From: CAVUAF01 sp963739375
Lineage (GTDB): Bacteria; Acidobacteriota; Terriglobia; Terriglobales; Acidobacteriaceae
DNA length: 64,000 bases
Assembly: GCA_963739375.1 (NCBI GenBank)
Contig: CAVUAF010000019.1
Span: forward strand, 56,132 to 120,131
Direction: 5' to 3'
Both the position numbers and the translations under genes were made by a program. Under the pieces are notes generated by a model. It had not been told where the DNA came from. It made no database searches and saw only the letters and a list, made by a program, of their open reading frames with translations. This document shows positions 36,632 to 44,934 of this stretch, in pieces. Each line of letters begins with the position of its first letter. Position 1 is the first letter of the stretch.

Positions 36632-38148
36632 TACCCCGCCGCGCGCGTCAGCGCCGCCTGCAGCTCCTCCAGGTGCCGCTGCTCGGTCAGGTAGCTGATC
36701 ACCATCACGCGGATCACGCTGCGGCCCGCCACCCGCGTCTCCGAAATCCACTGCCGGCCGTCGGCAGTGACGGCTTCCACGATGGCCGCATTGCGTTCCG
36801 CAATCTCTTCTTCACTCCCGCCGCGGGCCCGCAGGTTCACGATGGTCAGCATCGGGTCGGTGAGCAGTTCGAAGTGGGGCGAGCGCCGCACCCACTCGGC
36901 AAAGCCGCGCGCCAGTTGCAGTTGGCGCTCGAAGTGCTCTTCGTAGGCCCGCATGCCGTGCACCCGCAGCGTGAGCCACAGCTTGAGCGCGTTCGCGCGC
37001 CGCGACCACTGCGTCGAAATCTGGAAGTTGTCGATTGGCGGCTGCGGCCCGCCGCGCGCCACCCGCGGCATGTACGGGGTGGCGACCGCGAACGCTGCGC
37101 GCAGCGCCTCCGGGCGCCGCGTCACGATGACCCCGGCGGCAAACGGCATGGCCAGCCATTTGTGCGGATCGATGGTCACCGAATCCGCCTGCTCGATGCC
37201 GCGCACCAGCGCGCGATGCGGCGCGCTCATCGCCGCCGCCGCTCCGTGGGCGCCGTCCACGTGCAGCCAGAGATTTTCGCGCCGGCAGACCTCGGCGACC
37301 GCGGCCATGTCGTCGACCGCGCCCGAGTTCGTCGTTCCGGCGGTGGCGACCACGCAAAACGGCCGGCGCCCGGCGGCGCGGTCGCGCTCAATCGCCTGCT
37401 CCAGCGCCCCGACCTCGAGTTGGATGCGGTCGTTGACGGCGATCCGCCGCAGCGCCCGCCGCCCTATGCCCAGCAGCCCGCACGACTTGTCCAGCGAGTG
37501 ATGCCCCTCCGCCGAGCAGTAGAGCACCGGCTGCGCCCCGATGCTGGCGACACCGTGTTCGATGGCATCCGGGAAGTGATACGCCAGCGCCGCCGCCAAC
37601 CCGCTGAAGTTCGCTTCGTTGCCGCCCGAGGTAAACGTTCCGTCGAATTGCTCTTGACCGACGACCGAAGGCCGACGACCGACGACGCTCTCTTGGCCGA
37701 CGACCGAAGGCCGAAGACCGAAGACGCTCTCCCCGATCCAGCGCACCGTCTCCTGCTCGATCTTCGACGCCAGCTGCGAGCGCGCCATGGTCGCCAGCTG
37801 TGGGTTGAGCGCGGCGACTATCGTCTCCGCCAGCACCGCGATGTACGCCGGCGTGGGATTCATCAGCCCAAAGTAGTTGGCGCTGGGAACGTGGAAGCCT
37901 CGGGCGATCAGCTCGCCCAGCGTGTCGTCGAGGATGCGCTCGGCATCGCCGCCGATTTCGGGCAGGGGGTTGTGCAGCGGCTCGTAGCTGCGCTGCGCGG
38001 TGGGCAATTGCACTGGCCGCTCAGGCAGGGAAGCGAACCACTCGTCCAGACGGTCAATCAGCTTATGGCCGAGGCGGCGCCGCTCGGCGGAGGTGAGGGC
38101 GAACGTCGCGCGGAGGTCGTCGGTCTTCGGTCGTGGGTCGTCGGCCAT
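36631..38148 (-). CDS. Group II PLP-dependent decarboxylase/aminotransferase family protein
   Basis: A 505-residue PLP enzyme of the aromatic-amino-acid/glutamate decarboxylase group. The cofactor Lys lies in SVTIDPHKWLAMPF near residue 320, with upstream VDGAHGAAAAMS and TSGGNEANFSGLAAAL. The substrate is not certain; tyrosine, tryptophan or a diaminobutyrate are possible. Residues ~141-166 (GLRPSVVGQESVVGRRPSVV) are a 13-residue tandem repeat encoded by a spacer-type microrepeat. The N-terminal 15 residues also come from that repeat. The insertion lies between family motifs, so the fold may tolerate it. The stop TAG lies at the right arm of the composite repeat. Confidence 0.82.
   Translation of the reverse strand: MADDPRPKTDDLRATFALTSAERRRLGHKLIDRLDEWFASLPERPVQLPTAQRSYEPLHNPLPEIGGDAERILDDTLGELIARGFHVPSANYFGLMNPTPAYIAVLAETIVAALNPQLATMARSQLASKIEQETVRWIGESVFGLRPSVVGQESVVGRRPSVVGQEQFDGTFTSGGNEANFSGLAAALAYHFPDAIEHGVASIGAQPVLYCSAEGHHSLDKSCGLLGIGRRALRRIAVNDRIQLEVGALEQAIERDRAAGRRPFCVVATAGTTNSGAVDDMAAVAEVCRRENLWLHVDGAHGAAAAMSAPHRALVRGIEQADSVTIDPHKWLAMPFAAGVIVTRRPEALRAAFAVATPYMPRVARGGPQPPIDNFQISTQWSRRANALKLWLTLRVHGMRAYEEHFERQLQLARGFAEWVRRSPHFELLTDPMLTIVNLRARGGSEEEIAERNAAIVEAVTADGRQWISETRVAGRSVIRVMVISYLTEQRHLEELQAALTRAAG
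37651..37726. repeat. In-gene tandem repeat of the CGACGACCGAAGGC family
   Basis: Two copies with a 39-base period (starts at 37,651 and 37,690) inside the PLP gene. The period is 13 codons, so the frame is kept. The same family occurs in spacers at 43,099-43,125 and 43,175-43,205 and over the gene's start at 38,115-38,146. Confidence 0.85.
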
Positions 38149-38153
38149 GCAGA

Positions 38154-39722
38154 TCAGGACTTGGGCGCCGGGGACTCTGCGCTCTCCGCGTCCTCGGCGG
38201 TTGGCGCCTGCGGCCGCAGCAGCGGGAAGAGAATCACGTCGCGGATGGAGCGCGAATCGGTCAGCAACATCGTCAGGCGGTCAATCCCGATGCCTTCTCC
38301 GCCGGTGGGCGGCAGGCCGTAGCTGAGGGCGCGGAGGTAGTCTTCGTCCATCTGGTGGGCCTCGGTGTCGCCGCGCTCGCGCTCGCTTCGTTGCTGCTCG
38401 AAGCGCCGCCGCTGCTCCTCGGGATCGTTCAGCTCGCTGAAGGCGTTCCCGATCTCCAGCCCGCCGGCAAACACCTCGAACCGCTCCACCCACTCTTCCG
38501 CGGCCTCCGGCTGGCGGCTGTTTTTGGCCAGCGGCGAAATGGCGAGCGGGAACTCGTAGATGATGGTCGGCTGGATGAGGTGCTCTTCCGCCACCGCCTC
38601 AAACAACGCGGCAATCGCTTTGCCCTTGGGCGCCTGGGGATCAAACGGCATGTGGGCATGCACGGCATTGAAGCGCCGCACCAGCGTCGCCACCGACTCC
38701 GCGGTGGCAAAATCCGCGGCGCTGGGCTTCGGGCCGGCATTTTCCGGCCAGTACTTGATGATGGCCTCGCGCATGGTCAGCCGCTGCCAGTTGGCGAAGT
38801 CGATCTCTTTGCCGTCGAACGTAACCTTGGTGGTGCCCTGCACCGTGCGCGCCACGTGCGCCAGCATCTCCTCGGTCAGCGCCATCATGTCGTGATAGTC
38901 GGCGTAGGCCTGGTAGAACTCCAGCATGGTGAATTCCGGGTTGTGCTGGGTCGAGATGCCTTCGTTGCGGAAGTTGCGGTTGATTTCGTAGACCCGCTCC
39001 AGCCCCCCGACCACCAGCCGCTTCAGGTAGAGCTCGGGCGCGATGCGCAGGTAGAGGTCCAGGTCGAGCGTGTTGTGGTGCGTGGTGAAGGGACGCGCGC
39101 TCGCGCCGCCATACAGCGGCTGCATCATCGGCGTTTCCACCTCGATGTACCCGCGCGCATCGAGAAAGCTGCGCACCGCCTGCACCACCTGGCTGCGCTT
39201 GACGAACACCGCGCGCACTTCCGGGTTCATCATCAGGTCGAGGTAGCGCTGCCGGTAGCGTAGCTCGACGTCCTGGAGCCCGTGCCATTTGTCGGGCAGC
39301 GGCAGCAGGTCCTTAGCCAGGAAGGTGAGTTCCGCGACGTGCACTGTGAGCTCGCCGGTGCGGGTGCGGAACAGGTAGCCGCGCGCCCCCACGTGGTCGC
39401 CGATATCGAGCAGCTTCCACAGCTCGAAGCCCTTTTCCCCGACCTCGTCTCGCTTGACGTAAATCTGCAGCCGCTGTCCGTCCTGCTGCAGATGCGCGAA
39501 CCCGGCCTTGCCCATCAGGCGCATGGCCATCATCCGCCCCGCCACCCGCACCTCGACGCGCGTCGCCGCCAGCTCCTCCGCCGTCTTCTGCCCGTACTCG
39601 GCGAGGATCTGCGGCAGCGTGTGGGTGAATCCGTACTGGAAGGGATACGCCGACTGCCCGAGCTTTTCGATCTCGGCCAGCTTCTGGCGGCGCAATGCGT
39701 AGATGCTGTCTTCGAGCGACAC
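38154..39722 (-). CDS. lysS: Lysyl-tRNA synthetase, class II
   Basis: A 522-residue class II aminoacyl-tRNA synthetase that charges tRNA-Lys. The N-terminal OB-fold (VEVRVAGRMMAMRLMGKAGF) binds the anticodon. The catalytic core has motif 2 (FRNEGISTQHNPEFTMLEFY), preceded by motif 1, and motif 3 (GIGIDRLTMLLTDSRSIRDV). Length and order are normal. It sits next to the PLP enzyme with a 5-base gap in the same orientation and may share its transcript. Confidence 0.96.
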   Translation of the reverse strand: MSLEDSIYALRRQKLAEIEKLGQSAYPFQYGFTHTLPQILAEYGQKTAEELAATRVEVRVAGRMMAMRLMGKAGFAHLQQDGQRLQIYVKRDEVGEKGFELWKLLDIGDHVGARGYLFRTRTGELTVHVAELTFLAKDLLPLPDKWHGLQDVELRYRQRYLDLMMNPEVRAVFVKRSQVVQAVRSFLDARGYIEVETPMMQPLYGGASARPFTTHHNTLDLDLYLRIAPELYLKRLVVGGLERVYEINRNFRNEGISTQHNPEFTMLEFYQAYADYHDMMALTEEMLAHVARTVQGTTKVTFDGKEIDFANWQRLTMREAIIKYWPENAGPKPSAADFATAESVATLVRRFNAVHAHMPFDPQAPKGKAIAALFEAVAEEHLIQPTIIYEFPLAISPLAKNSRQPEAAEEWVERFEVFAGGLEIGNAFSELNDPEEQRRRFEQQRSERERGDTEAHQMDEDYLRALSYGLPPTGGEGIGIDRLTMLLTDSRSIRDVILFPLLRPQAPTAEDAESAESPAPKS

Positions 39723-39778
39723 GTATCAGTCTCGACCCTGGGAGTGAAAACGACGATTATAAAGCGCCCGCCTTCCTC

Positions 39779-39860
39779 ACATCTGTGATTTGCGATTTCT
39801 GATTTGTGATTTGCGATTTGACGACTCAATTCACAAATCACCAATCGCAAATCGCAAATG
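39779..39860. repeat. Spacer microrepeats of the GATTTGCGATTT type
   Basis: Imperfect 9-10-nt repeats (GATTTGTGATTTGCGATTTC) on the left are followed by inverted copies (CACAAATCACCAATCGCAAATCGC) on the right, forming a loose hairpin of about 80 bases between lysS and the divergent secreted-protein gene. Confidence 0.8.
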
Positions 39861-39916
39861 ACTAATTTGCTTCTCCCGCTGTTTCGGCGCTACAGTTTCT
39901 CACCCCGGAGGTTCCC

Positions 39917-40636
39917 ATGCCTCTTCTCGCGGTTGCTCTCCTCATGTTTCTGGCGCTGCCGCAGGCCGCCGCGCCCGCTTCCGCCATGCCAAAGGGCTTC
40001 CAGATCATGGCGCAACTGGAGAGCGAGCTGTCGAGCCGCAAGGCCAAGGTCGGGGACACCCTGAAGCTGACATGCGTCTACGAAATCGCCTCCCAGACGG
40101 GCATCGTCTTTCTTCCTGCCGGCGCGCGGCTGACTGCGACGGTAGTGGCGGTGCAGAAGCGCAACGGCGCGCAGCCCGGGCAACTCGCGCTGCACCTGAC
40201 GGCCGCCGACTGGAAGGGCGGCCACGCCGACCTCGACGCCATCCTCGCCAGCGTCGATTCGTTGCCCGCGCGCCCTGTTCCCGACGCCGATTTGCTCCAG
40301 GATCGCGGTGTCTCCCCCGCCGTCGGCGGCGGCGCCACCATGCCCACCATCGACTCCGACCAGACCATGCCCGCCTACGGCAGCCCCTCGCGTCCTCCCA
40401 GCGGCTCGGTCACCAATCCCGGCACCGGCGGCAACGTCCACGTGCGCGGCGCCTCCGAGGGCGAAAAGGGACTCGGCGACATCGATAAGAAGAGCGGTGA
40501 CCGGGCGAACGCCTCCGTCCCCGCCAACTGGGAGATCACGAAGCTGGACGATGCTGTGGCCGGCACCGCCATCACCGCCACCGGCGGCGACGTTAATCTG
40601 CCCAAGGGCGCGCGCCTCATCTTCAAGACCAGATAG
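39917..40636 (+). CDS. Secreted protein of unknown function (first of tandem paralogues)
   Basis: A 239-residue exported protein. The signal peptide is MPLLAVALLMFLALPQAAAP. The next ~100 residues form a beta-rich domain with KVGDTLKLTCVYEIASQTG and FLPAGARLTATVVAV. A low-complexity Gly/Pro/Ser region follows, then a C-terminal VNLPKGARLIFKTR that echoes the first domain. It is clearly related to the next protein. GGAGG precedes the ATG. Such domains superficially resemble beta-barrel segments of VirB10/TrbI proteins but no secretion gene is near. Confidence 0.68.
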   Translation: MPLLAVALLMFLALPQAAAPASAMPKGFQIMAQLESELSSRKAKVGDTLKLTCVYEIASQTGIVFLPAGARLTATVVAVQKRNGAQPGQLALHLTAADWKGGHADLDAILASVDSLPARPVPDADLLQDRGVSPAVGGGATMPTIDSDQTMPAYGSPSRPPSGSVTNPGTGGNVHVRGASEGEKGLGDIDKKSGDRANASVPANWEITKLDDAVAGTAITATGGDVNLPKGARLIFKTR

Positions 40637-40641
40637 CGCCT

Positions 40642-41373
40642 ATGCCTCTCCTCCTGCTGGCTCTCGCCGTCTTCCTCGCGCCCCCGCAGGCGCCGCCGCC
40701 GCCCCGGGTTCCCGCCGCCTTCCGCATCATGGGCGAGCTGGAGCGCGAGCTCTCCACCCGCAAAGCCAAGCCTGGCGACACGGTGCGGCTCGTTTGCCTG
40801 CACGACATCCAGGGGGAGAGCGGCGTGGTCTACATCCCGCGCGGCGCGCGCCTCGTCGCCGGCGTCTCCGCGGTGCAGCGCTTCGGCTCCGGACAACCCG
40901 CGCGCCTCTCGCTGCGTCTCACCGCGGCCGAGTGGAAGGGCGGCCGCACTGCACTCGACGGCATCGTCGTCACCGTCGTGGCTCTCTCCAGGGTCATCGA
41001 AACCGTCACCCCGCCCGCGGGGCCCACGGCCTCCGACAGCCCCTTCAGTCAGACCATCCCCAACGCCGCCGGCGGCACCATGCCCACCGTCGACTCTCAG
41101 CGCACCATGCCCACCTACGGCACGCCTTCGCGCCCCAACGCCGACATTCGCACCCCCACCGGCACGGTGCGGGTGCGCGACCGCTCGCCCGGCGAACGCG
41201 GCCTCGACGAACTCAACCAGCCGCAGCGCCGCGGCCTCGCCGTCCCCGGCCGCATTCCCGCCTCCTGGGGACTGGGGGCGGTCGCCGATCCCGCCATCGG
41301 CAGCGCCATCACCGCCACCAACGCCGACATCCGCCTCCCCAAAGGCTCGCAGCTCATCTTCAAAACGCGCTGA
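40642..41373 (+). CDS. Secreted protein of unknown function (second of tandem paralogues)
   Basis: A 243-residue paralogue of the preceding protein, five bases downstream. Aligned landmarks are FRIMGELERELSTRKAKPGD (versus FQIMAQLESELSSRKAKVGD), YIPRGARLVAGVSAVQRF, TMPTYGTPSRP and the ending IRLPKGSQLIFKTR. It has a signal peptide. The duplication looks old, since most residues differ outside these blocks. No catalytic residue is obvious. Confidence 0.68.
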   Translation: MPLLLLALAVFLAPPQAPPPPRVPAAFRIMGELERELSTRKAKPGDTVRLVCLHDIQGESGVVYIPRGARLVAGVSAVQRFGSGQPARLSLRLTAAEWKGGRTALDGIVVTVVALSRVIETVTPPAGPTASDSPFSQTIPNAAGGTMPTVDSQRTMPTYGTPSRPNADIRTPTGTVRVRDRSPGERGLDELNQPQRRGLAVPGRIPASWGLGAVADPAIGSAITATNADIRLPKGSQLIFKTR

Positions 41374-41421
41374 AATTCCGCAGTTCGGCAATTCCGCAGT
41401 TCGGCAATTCCGCAATTTTGA
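41373..41421. repeat. Spacer microrepeat GGCAATTCCGCAGTTC
   Basis: Two to three units of the ATTCCGCAGTTCGGCA type fill the 75-base gap before nuoA. Related units lie at 14,222-14,262, 42,375-42,420 and about 45,030-45,060. Confidence 0.8.
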
Positions 41422-41448
41422 TATGATGACGCGTTTGCGGGAGGCCTC

Positions 41449-41805
41449 GTGCCGCAGAACTACGTTCCCGTCTTCCTTTTTATTCTGGTAGCGCTCGCCG
41501 TCCCGGCCGTCACCCTGGTCATTGCCAAGCTGGTCCGCCCCGACAATCCCTTCAAGACCAAGCTCATGCCCTACGAGTGCGGCATTGACCCGGTGGACAA
41601 CGCCCGCGGCCGCTATACCGTGCGCTTTTATATCGTCGCCATTCTCTTTGTGGTGTTCGACATCGAGACCGTCTTCCTCTTTCCCTGGGCGGTGCAGTTC
41701 AAGGCCCTGGGGATGTTCGGCTTCCTCGAGATGATGGTCTTCCTGGTCATCCTGATTGTCGGTTACGTGTGGATCTGGAAGAAGGGCGCGCTGGAGTGGA
41801 TCTAG
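41449..41805 (+). CDS. nuoA: NADH-quinone oxidoreductase subunit A
   Basis: A 118-residue subunit of the complex I membrane arm. It has three membrane helices, the first after the GTG start (FLFILVALAVPAVTLVIAKL). The conserved loop KLMPYECGIDPVDNARGRY includes the quinone-channel Cys, followed by FYIVAILFVVFDIETVFLFP. GGGAGG precedes the start. This is the first nuo gene of the cluster, yet nuoB does not follow. Confidence 0.95.
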   Translation: MPQNYVPVFLFILVALAVPAVTLVIAKLVRPDNPFKTKLMPYECGIDPVDNARGRYTVRFYIVAILFVVFDIETVFLFPWAVQFKALGMFGFLEMMVFLVILIVGYVWIWKKGALEWI

Positions 41806-41822
41806 CCCGCGCGAATTAGAAG

Positions 41823-42146
41823 ATGGCCACCGAAACCTTTACCGCCAGCCGCTGGACGCGCGGCAACCGCATTTTCCCCACCCGCATCGCCGTCAACCCG
41901 GAGCACGTGCTGCGCATCAAGCCCCGCTTCTTCGGTACCACCGAGGAGAGCATCGCCATCGACAAGGTGGCCGCCGTGCTCATCAGCACCGGCGTCATCT
42001 GGTCCGACATTCGCATCGATTCCAGCGGCGGCGCCGATCCCATCACCAGCCACGGCCACCGCAAGCGCGACGCCCAGCGCATCCGCGACCTCATCGAGCA
42101 ATACCAGAAGCAGGCCGCCGCCATCCCTCCCCCGGCGCAGCCGTAG
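41823..42146 (+). CDS. Small PH-like domain protein, hypothetical
   Basis: A 107-residue protein. Most of it reads as a small beta-barrel of bacterial PH type (RIAVNPEHVLRIKPRFFG...IAIDKVAAVLISTGVIWSDI) followed by a helix (KRDAQRIRDLIEQYQKQ). It has no signal or membrane segment. It lies 17 bases after nuoA and may be cotranscribed, but is not part of complex I. Confidence 0.6.
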   Translation: MATETFTASRWTRGNRIFPTRIAVNPEHVLRIKPRFFGTTEESIAIDKVAAVLISTGVIWSDIRIDSSGGADPITSHGHRKRDAQRIRDLIEQYQKQAAAIPPPAQP

Positions 42147-42632
42147 AACTACCTCTTTGTCATCCCGAGCGCAGCGAGGGATCTGGGTTCGCTTTTTCTG
42201 CAACTGCCAACTGGGTGGCGCAGGCCTTCAGGCCTGCATCAGAGACACCCACGGGATGTCATCCTGAGCGAGCGCGAGGAAGCGCATGCGACGGAGCGCG
42301 AGTCGAAGGATCCCTACCCAGCCGGCGCCCCGCTCTGCCGCTCGCCCTTTTTCCACCAAAGCGCTAGCGCCACACTCAATTCGGCAATTCCGCACTTCGG
42401 CAATTCGGCAATCCGCTTCTCCCGATGAGCCGATGAACCGATGTGCCGATGAGCCGATTTCTTGTCAAGAGCCAAAAACTGTCACTTTCCCGCCAACTCC
42501 CTCGAAACAAACACGAAATATTTGTGCGCGTTTTTTCCCATTTGCCCCCCTGAATTTGTCATACTGGAAGAGGTAAGCTCGACCAGCGGCCCGCCTCTCG
42601 CGGGCCGATTCTTTTTGCGCTTCTCCCCACTT
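42147..42632. repeat. Repeat-rich spacer
   Basis: It contains an interspersed CATCCCGAGCGCAGCGAGG / CATCCTGAGCGAGCGCGAGG...TCGAAGGATCCC element at about 42,160-42,316, AATTCCGCACTTCGGC units at 42,376-42,420, and four 9-nt CCGATGAGC/CCGATGAAC/CCGATGTGC units at 42,423-42,458. No gene is supported in it. Confidence 0.75.
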
Positions 42633-43058
42633 ATGTCCCAACTCTTCGCTTCTACCAAACGCCAAGGCGTATTCGCCGAACTGGCCTTCATGACGCGCCT
42701 CGCCCGCCTCGGCTTCACCGTCGCCCGGCCCTGGGGTGACAGCGACCGCTACGATTTTCTGGTGCCCGCCGGCCCCCACATCTGGCGCGTCCAGGTCAAG
42801 TCGGCCTCCACCCAGAAACGCGGCTTCTACATGATCAACACCGCTACCGGGCCCCACGGCGCCCGCTATTACACCCCCGACGAGATTGATTTCCTCGCCG
42901 CCCTCCTCATCCCCCTCGACACTTGGTACATCATCCCCGTCGCCGCCTTCACCCCGCTGCGCGCCCTCTACCTGCGTCCCGGCGGCGCCCCCGGCCCCGT
43001 CCACCACTTCGAACCCTACCGCGAGGCCTGGCACCTCCTCGCTCCCCCTCCGCCCTGA
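42633..43058 (+). CDS. PD-(D/E)XK nuclease-like protein, single domain
   Basis: A 141-residue protein. KRQGVFAELAFMTRLARLGF with its Glu, RPWGDSDRYDFLV with its Asp and WRVQVKSAS with QVK form an (E)...D...QxK nuclease core like PDDEXK_5 proteins related to group I intron homing endonucleases. Here it stands free, with no intron evident. Its activity is inferred; it may act in DNA repair or defence. The ATG at 42,633 has no strong ribosome site; a longer frame from 42,462 lacks domain support. Confidence 0.65.
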   Translation: MSQLFASTKRQGVFAELAFMTRLARLGFTVARPWGDSDRYDFLVPAGPHIWRVQVKSASTQKRGFYMINTATGPHGARYYTPDEIDFLAALLIPLDTWYIIPVAAFTPLRALYLRPGGAPGPVHHFEPYREAWHLLAPPPP

Positions 43059-43084
43059 CAACCGAGAACTGATAACCGGGAAAC

Positions 43085-43230
43085 TCGAACCTGCCTTTGG
43101 CCGACGACCGAAGACCGACGACCGCCTTTGTTGTCATCCTGAGCGAGCGGGGGACCTGCTGGTGCCGTTCTTGCGGCCGACGACCGAAGGCCGACGACCG
43201 ACGGCTGCCTTTGTTGTCGTCCCGAGCGCG
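43085..43230. repeat. Spacer repeats of the CGACGACCGAAGACC family with CATCCTGAGCGAG fragments
   Basis: Two copies of the GGCCGACGACCGAAG family lie at 43,099-43,125 and 43,175-43,205, alternating with a GTCATCCTGAGCGAGCGGGG fragment. The same sequence family has entered the PLP decarboxylase gene at 37,651. Confidence 0.8.
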
Positions 43231-43383
43231 CATCAGCGCGCGTAGCGCGCGGCACATCTGTAGCCCACGGCGTAAGCCGTGGGTTCGCGTGGCACCAGAC
43301 CCCGAGCCCGCTTTAGCGGGCGACACCAAGGGCGCCGGAGCCGCGGCAGCAAATAGCCCCCGGCGTAAGCCCGGGGCTGGGCT
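43231..43383. repeat. Multi-hairpin repeat, copy 1
   Basis: A 153-base unit with a series of short stems. GCGCGC-GTA-GCGCGC comes first. CCCACGGC-GTAA-GCCGTGGG is at 43,264-43,283. GCCCGC-TTTA-GCGGGC is at 43,306-43,321. A 10-bp stem with GTAA loop and one mismatch is at 43,355-43,378. It is followed 35 bases later by a second copy. Confidence 0.85.
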
Positions 43384-43418
43384 TCAAGGTCAGAGGGGGA
43401 ACAGAACCACGACCGACG

Positions 43419-43572
43419 CATCAGCGCGCGTAGCGCGCGGCATATCTGTAGCCCACGGCGTAAGCCGTGGGTCCGCGTGGCACCAGACCCCAAGCCCGCT
43501 TTAGCGGGCGACACAAACAGCGCCGGAAGCGCGGCAGACAAATAGCCCCGGGCGTAAGCCCGGGGCTGGGCT
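43419..43572. repeat. Multi-hairpin repeat, copy 2
   Basis: A direct repeat of the unit at 43,231, about 154 bases, with scattered differences and a small indel. The last hairpin is now perfect (AGCCCCGGGC-GTAA-GCCCGGGGCT). Stems are kept while flanks vary, as expected if structure matters. The next bases (about 43,573-43,678) are an interspersed CATCCTGAGCGAGCGCGAGG element. Confidence 0.85.
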
Positions 43573-43730
43573 GGGTGGCGCAGACCTTCAGGCCTCCATC
43601 AGAGACACCTGCCGGTTCTCATCCTGAGCGAGCGCGAGGGAGCGCATGCGACGGAGCACAAGTCGAAGGATCTGCTGAAGAGGCAGCAACTTCCACTCCG
43701 CCATTGCAGATATGACGTAAGCTACCTCCC

Positions 43731-44345
43731 ATGAGCGATACCAATTTCTGGCGCTGGGCTGTTTCTCTTCTCGTGCCCGCTTTGTTGGCTGGCACCGTGG
43801 CAACGCTCATAACGAACTGGCTCTCTCTGCGCCGCGAAAAGTCACAACGTCGCGATGCTTTTCGCGAACGGCAACTGCGGGAATTCTATTCGCCTTTGTT
43901 GGCCATTCGCATGGAGATCAGTGCCCGTGGCGCGTTTCAACGCAAGGTCAGCTCGATGTCGGACGATGAATGGCACAAGTTGTGCGAAAAGGCGCAGGAA
44001 TCTCGAGACCCAATCTCCGCCTACCAACGGATGCAGGAAGAGAAGTGGCCAAAATTCGAAAGAGCAATCGACTACGCCAACAAGGTCTTCAGAGAAAAAA
44101 CCCTGCCTGCATACACCCGCATGCTAGCAGTCTTTCGAGATAACATGTGGCTCGCGGAGCCGGAGACGCTTCCGTATTTCGAAAAGCTCTTGGAATTTGT
44201 CGACGGATGGGAGCAGTGGCTTGAAGATGCAGTGCCCTACGAGGTTCTGAAGGCTGTCGACCACGGAGAGAAGCATTTGGCTCCGTTTTATGAGCACTTA
44301 CAAGAGAAACATGAGGAGCTCAGATCCAAATTGGCCGCGGGCTGA
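43731..44345 (+). CDS. Membrane-anchored hypothetical protein
   Basis: A 204-residue protein. One N-terminal membrane helix (WAVSLLVPALLAGTVATLI) is followed by a mostly helical, charged cytosolic domain (REKSQRRDAFRERQLREFYS, then long Glu/Lys-rich helices). The signature REFYSPLLAIRMEI recurs in membrane-anchored proteins of unknown role, though no function is established. It lies in a less GC-rich patch (43.7-45.0 kb) inside the nuo interruption, suggesting acquisition. Confidence 0.62.
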   Translation: MSDTNFWRWAVSLLVPALLAGTVATLITNWLSLRREKSQRRDAFRERQLREFYSPLLAIRMEISARGAFQRKVSSMSDDEWHKLCEKAQESRDPISAYQRMQEEKWPKFERAIDYANKVFREKTLPAYTRMLAVFRDNMWLAEPETLPYFEKLLEFVDGWEQWLEDAVPYEVLKAVDHGEKHLAPFYEHLQEKHEELRSKLAAG

Positions 44346-44385
44346 TTCGGTGTTGGGTTATGCGCAAACGCGCGGAGGTACCGGC

Positions 44386-44934
44386 ATGGTGGTGGGTTTT
44401 CTAGCCGAGATAGAAAACATTCAGTATCGCGCCTTCATCTGCCGCTTTAACGGAGCTAACCTCTACTGCTGGTGGTGGTTGCAGGACGGCGGCGGACACG
44501 TAACACATTTTGATCTTGTGAGACGAGAGCGCTGTACATTCCCCGGGCTCGCTGATGCAATCAAGGACTACCACAGCTCTTACCACGCAAGCGGTCAGCG
44601 GCAAGACAGCCTGTTATCAAATGCCGGACAAAAGGCGAAGCTGAGCTGTCGCGTCGAGCGTCCTCTGCGCGACAGAGACGACTGGCGTGTTGCTTTCACA
44701 ATACCGCTCGACGACCATTATTCCCGGCAGTGCATTTCAGGCCCATGGAACGAACTAAAGAGCCCCGTCGTTCTACGGGCGTCCGATTTTGACGGTGCCG
44801 CAGGAGTCAACCTCGTGCTATCCGTTCGGCGCAGCGAGATTTCGAGAAATGTCGCTGAAGCGCATCCAAAGGGTCCTTGGATCTTTCGCGTCCGCGATCG
44901 CTGGCTCGTGATGCTCGCAGAGCCGATTCGGTAG
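44386..44934 (+). CDS. Hypothetical protein
   Basis: A 182-residue protein that I do not recognise. It has several Trp/Cys residues near the start (CRFNGANLYCWWWLQDGG) and a C-terminus WIFRVRDRWLVMLAEPIR. I chose the ATG at 44,386 because GGAGG lies seven bases upstream; an earlier ATG at 44,290 would overlap the preceding gene by 56 bases. It probably forms an operon with that gene and shares its less GC-rich composition. Confidence 0.58.
   Translation: MVVGFLAEIENIQYRAFICRFNGANLYCWWWLQDGGGHVTHFDLVRRERCTFPGLADAIKDYHSSYHASGQRQDSLLSNAGQKAKLSCRVERPLRDRDDWRVAFTIPLDDHYSRQCISGPWNELKSPVVLRASDFDGAAGVNLVLSVRRSEISRNVAEAHPKGPWIFRVRDRWLVMLAEPIR

Noticed and set aside
42886..43715. Open frames in the repeat-rich spacer near 43 kb
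   Set aside because: They translate hairpin and microrepeat DNA (Arg/Pro-rich) and have no homologous pattern.
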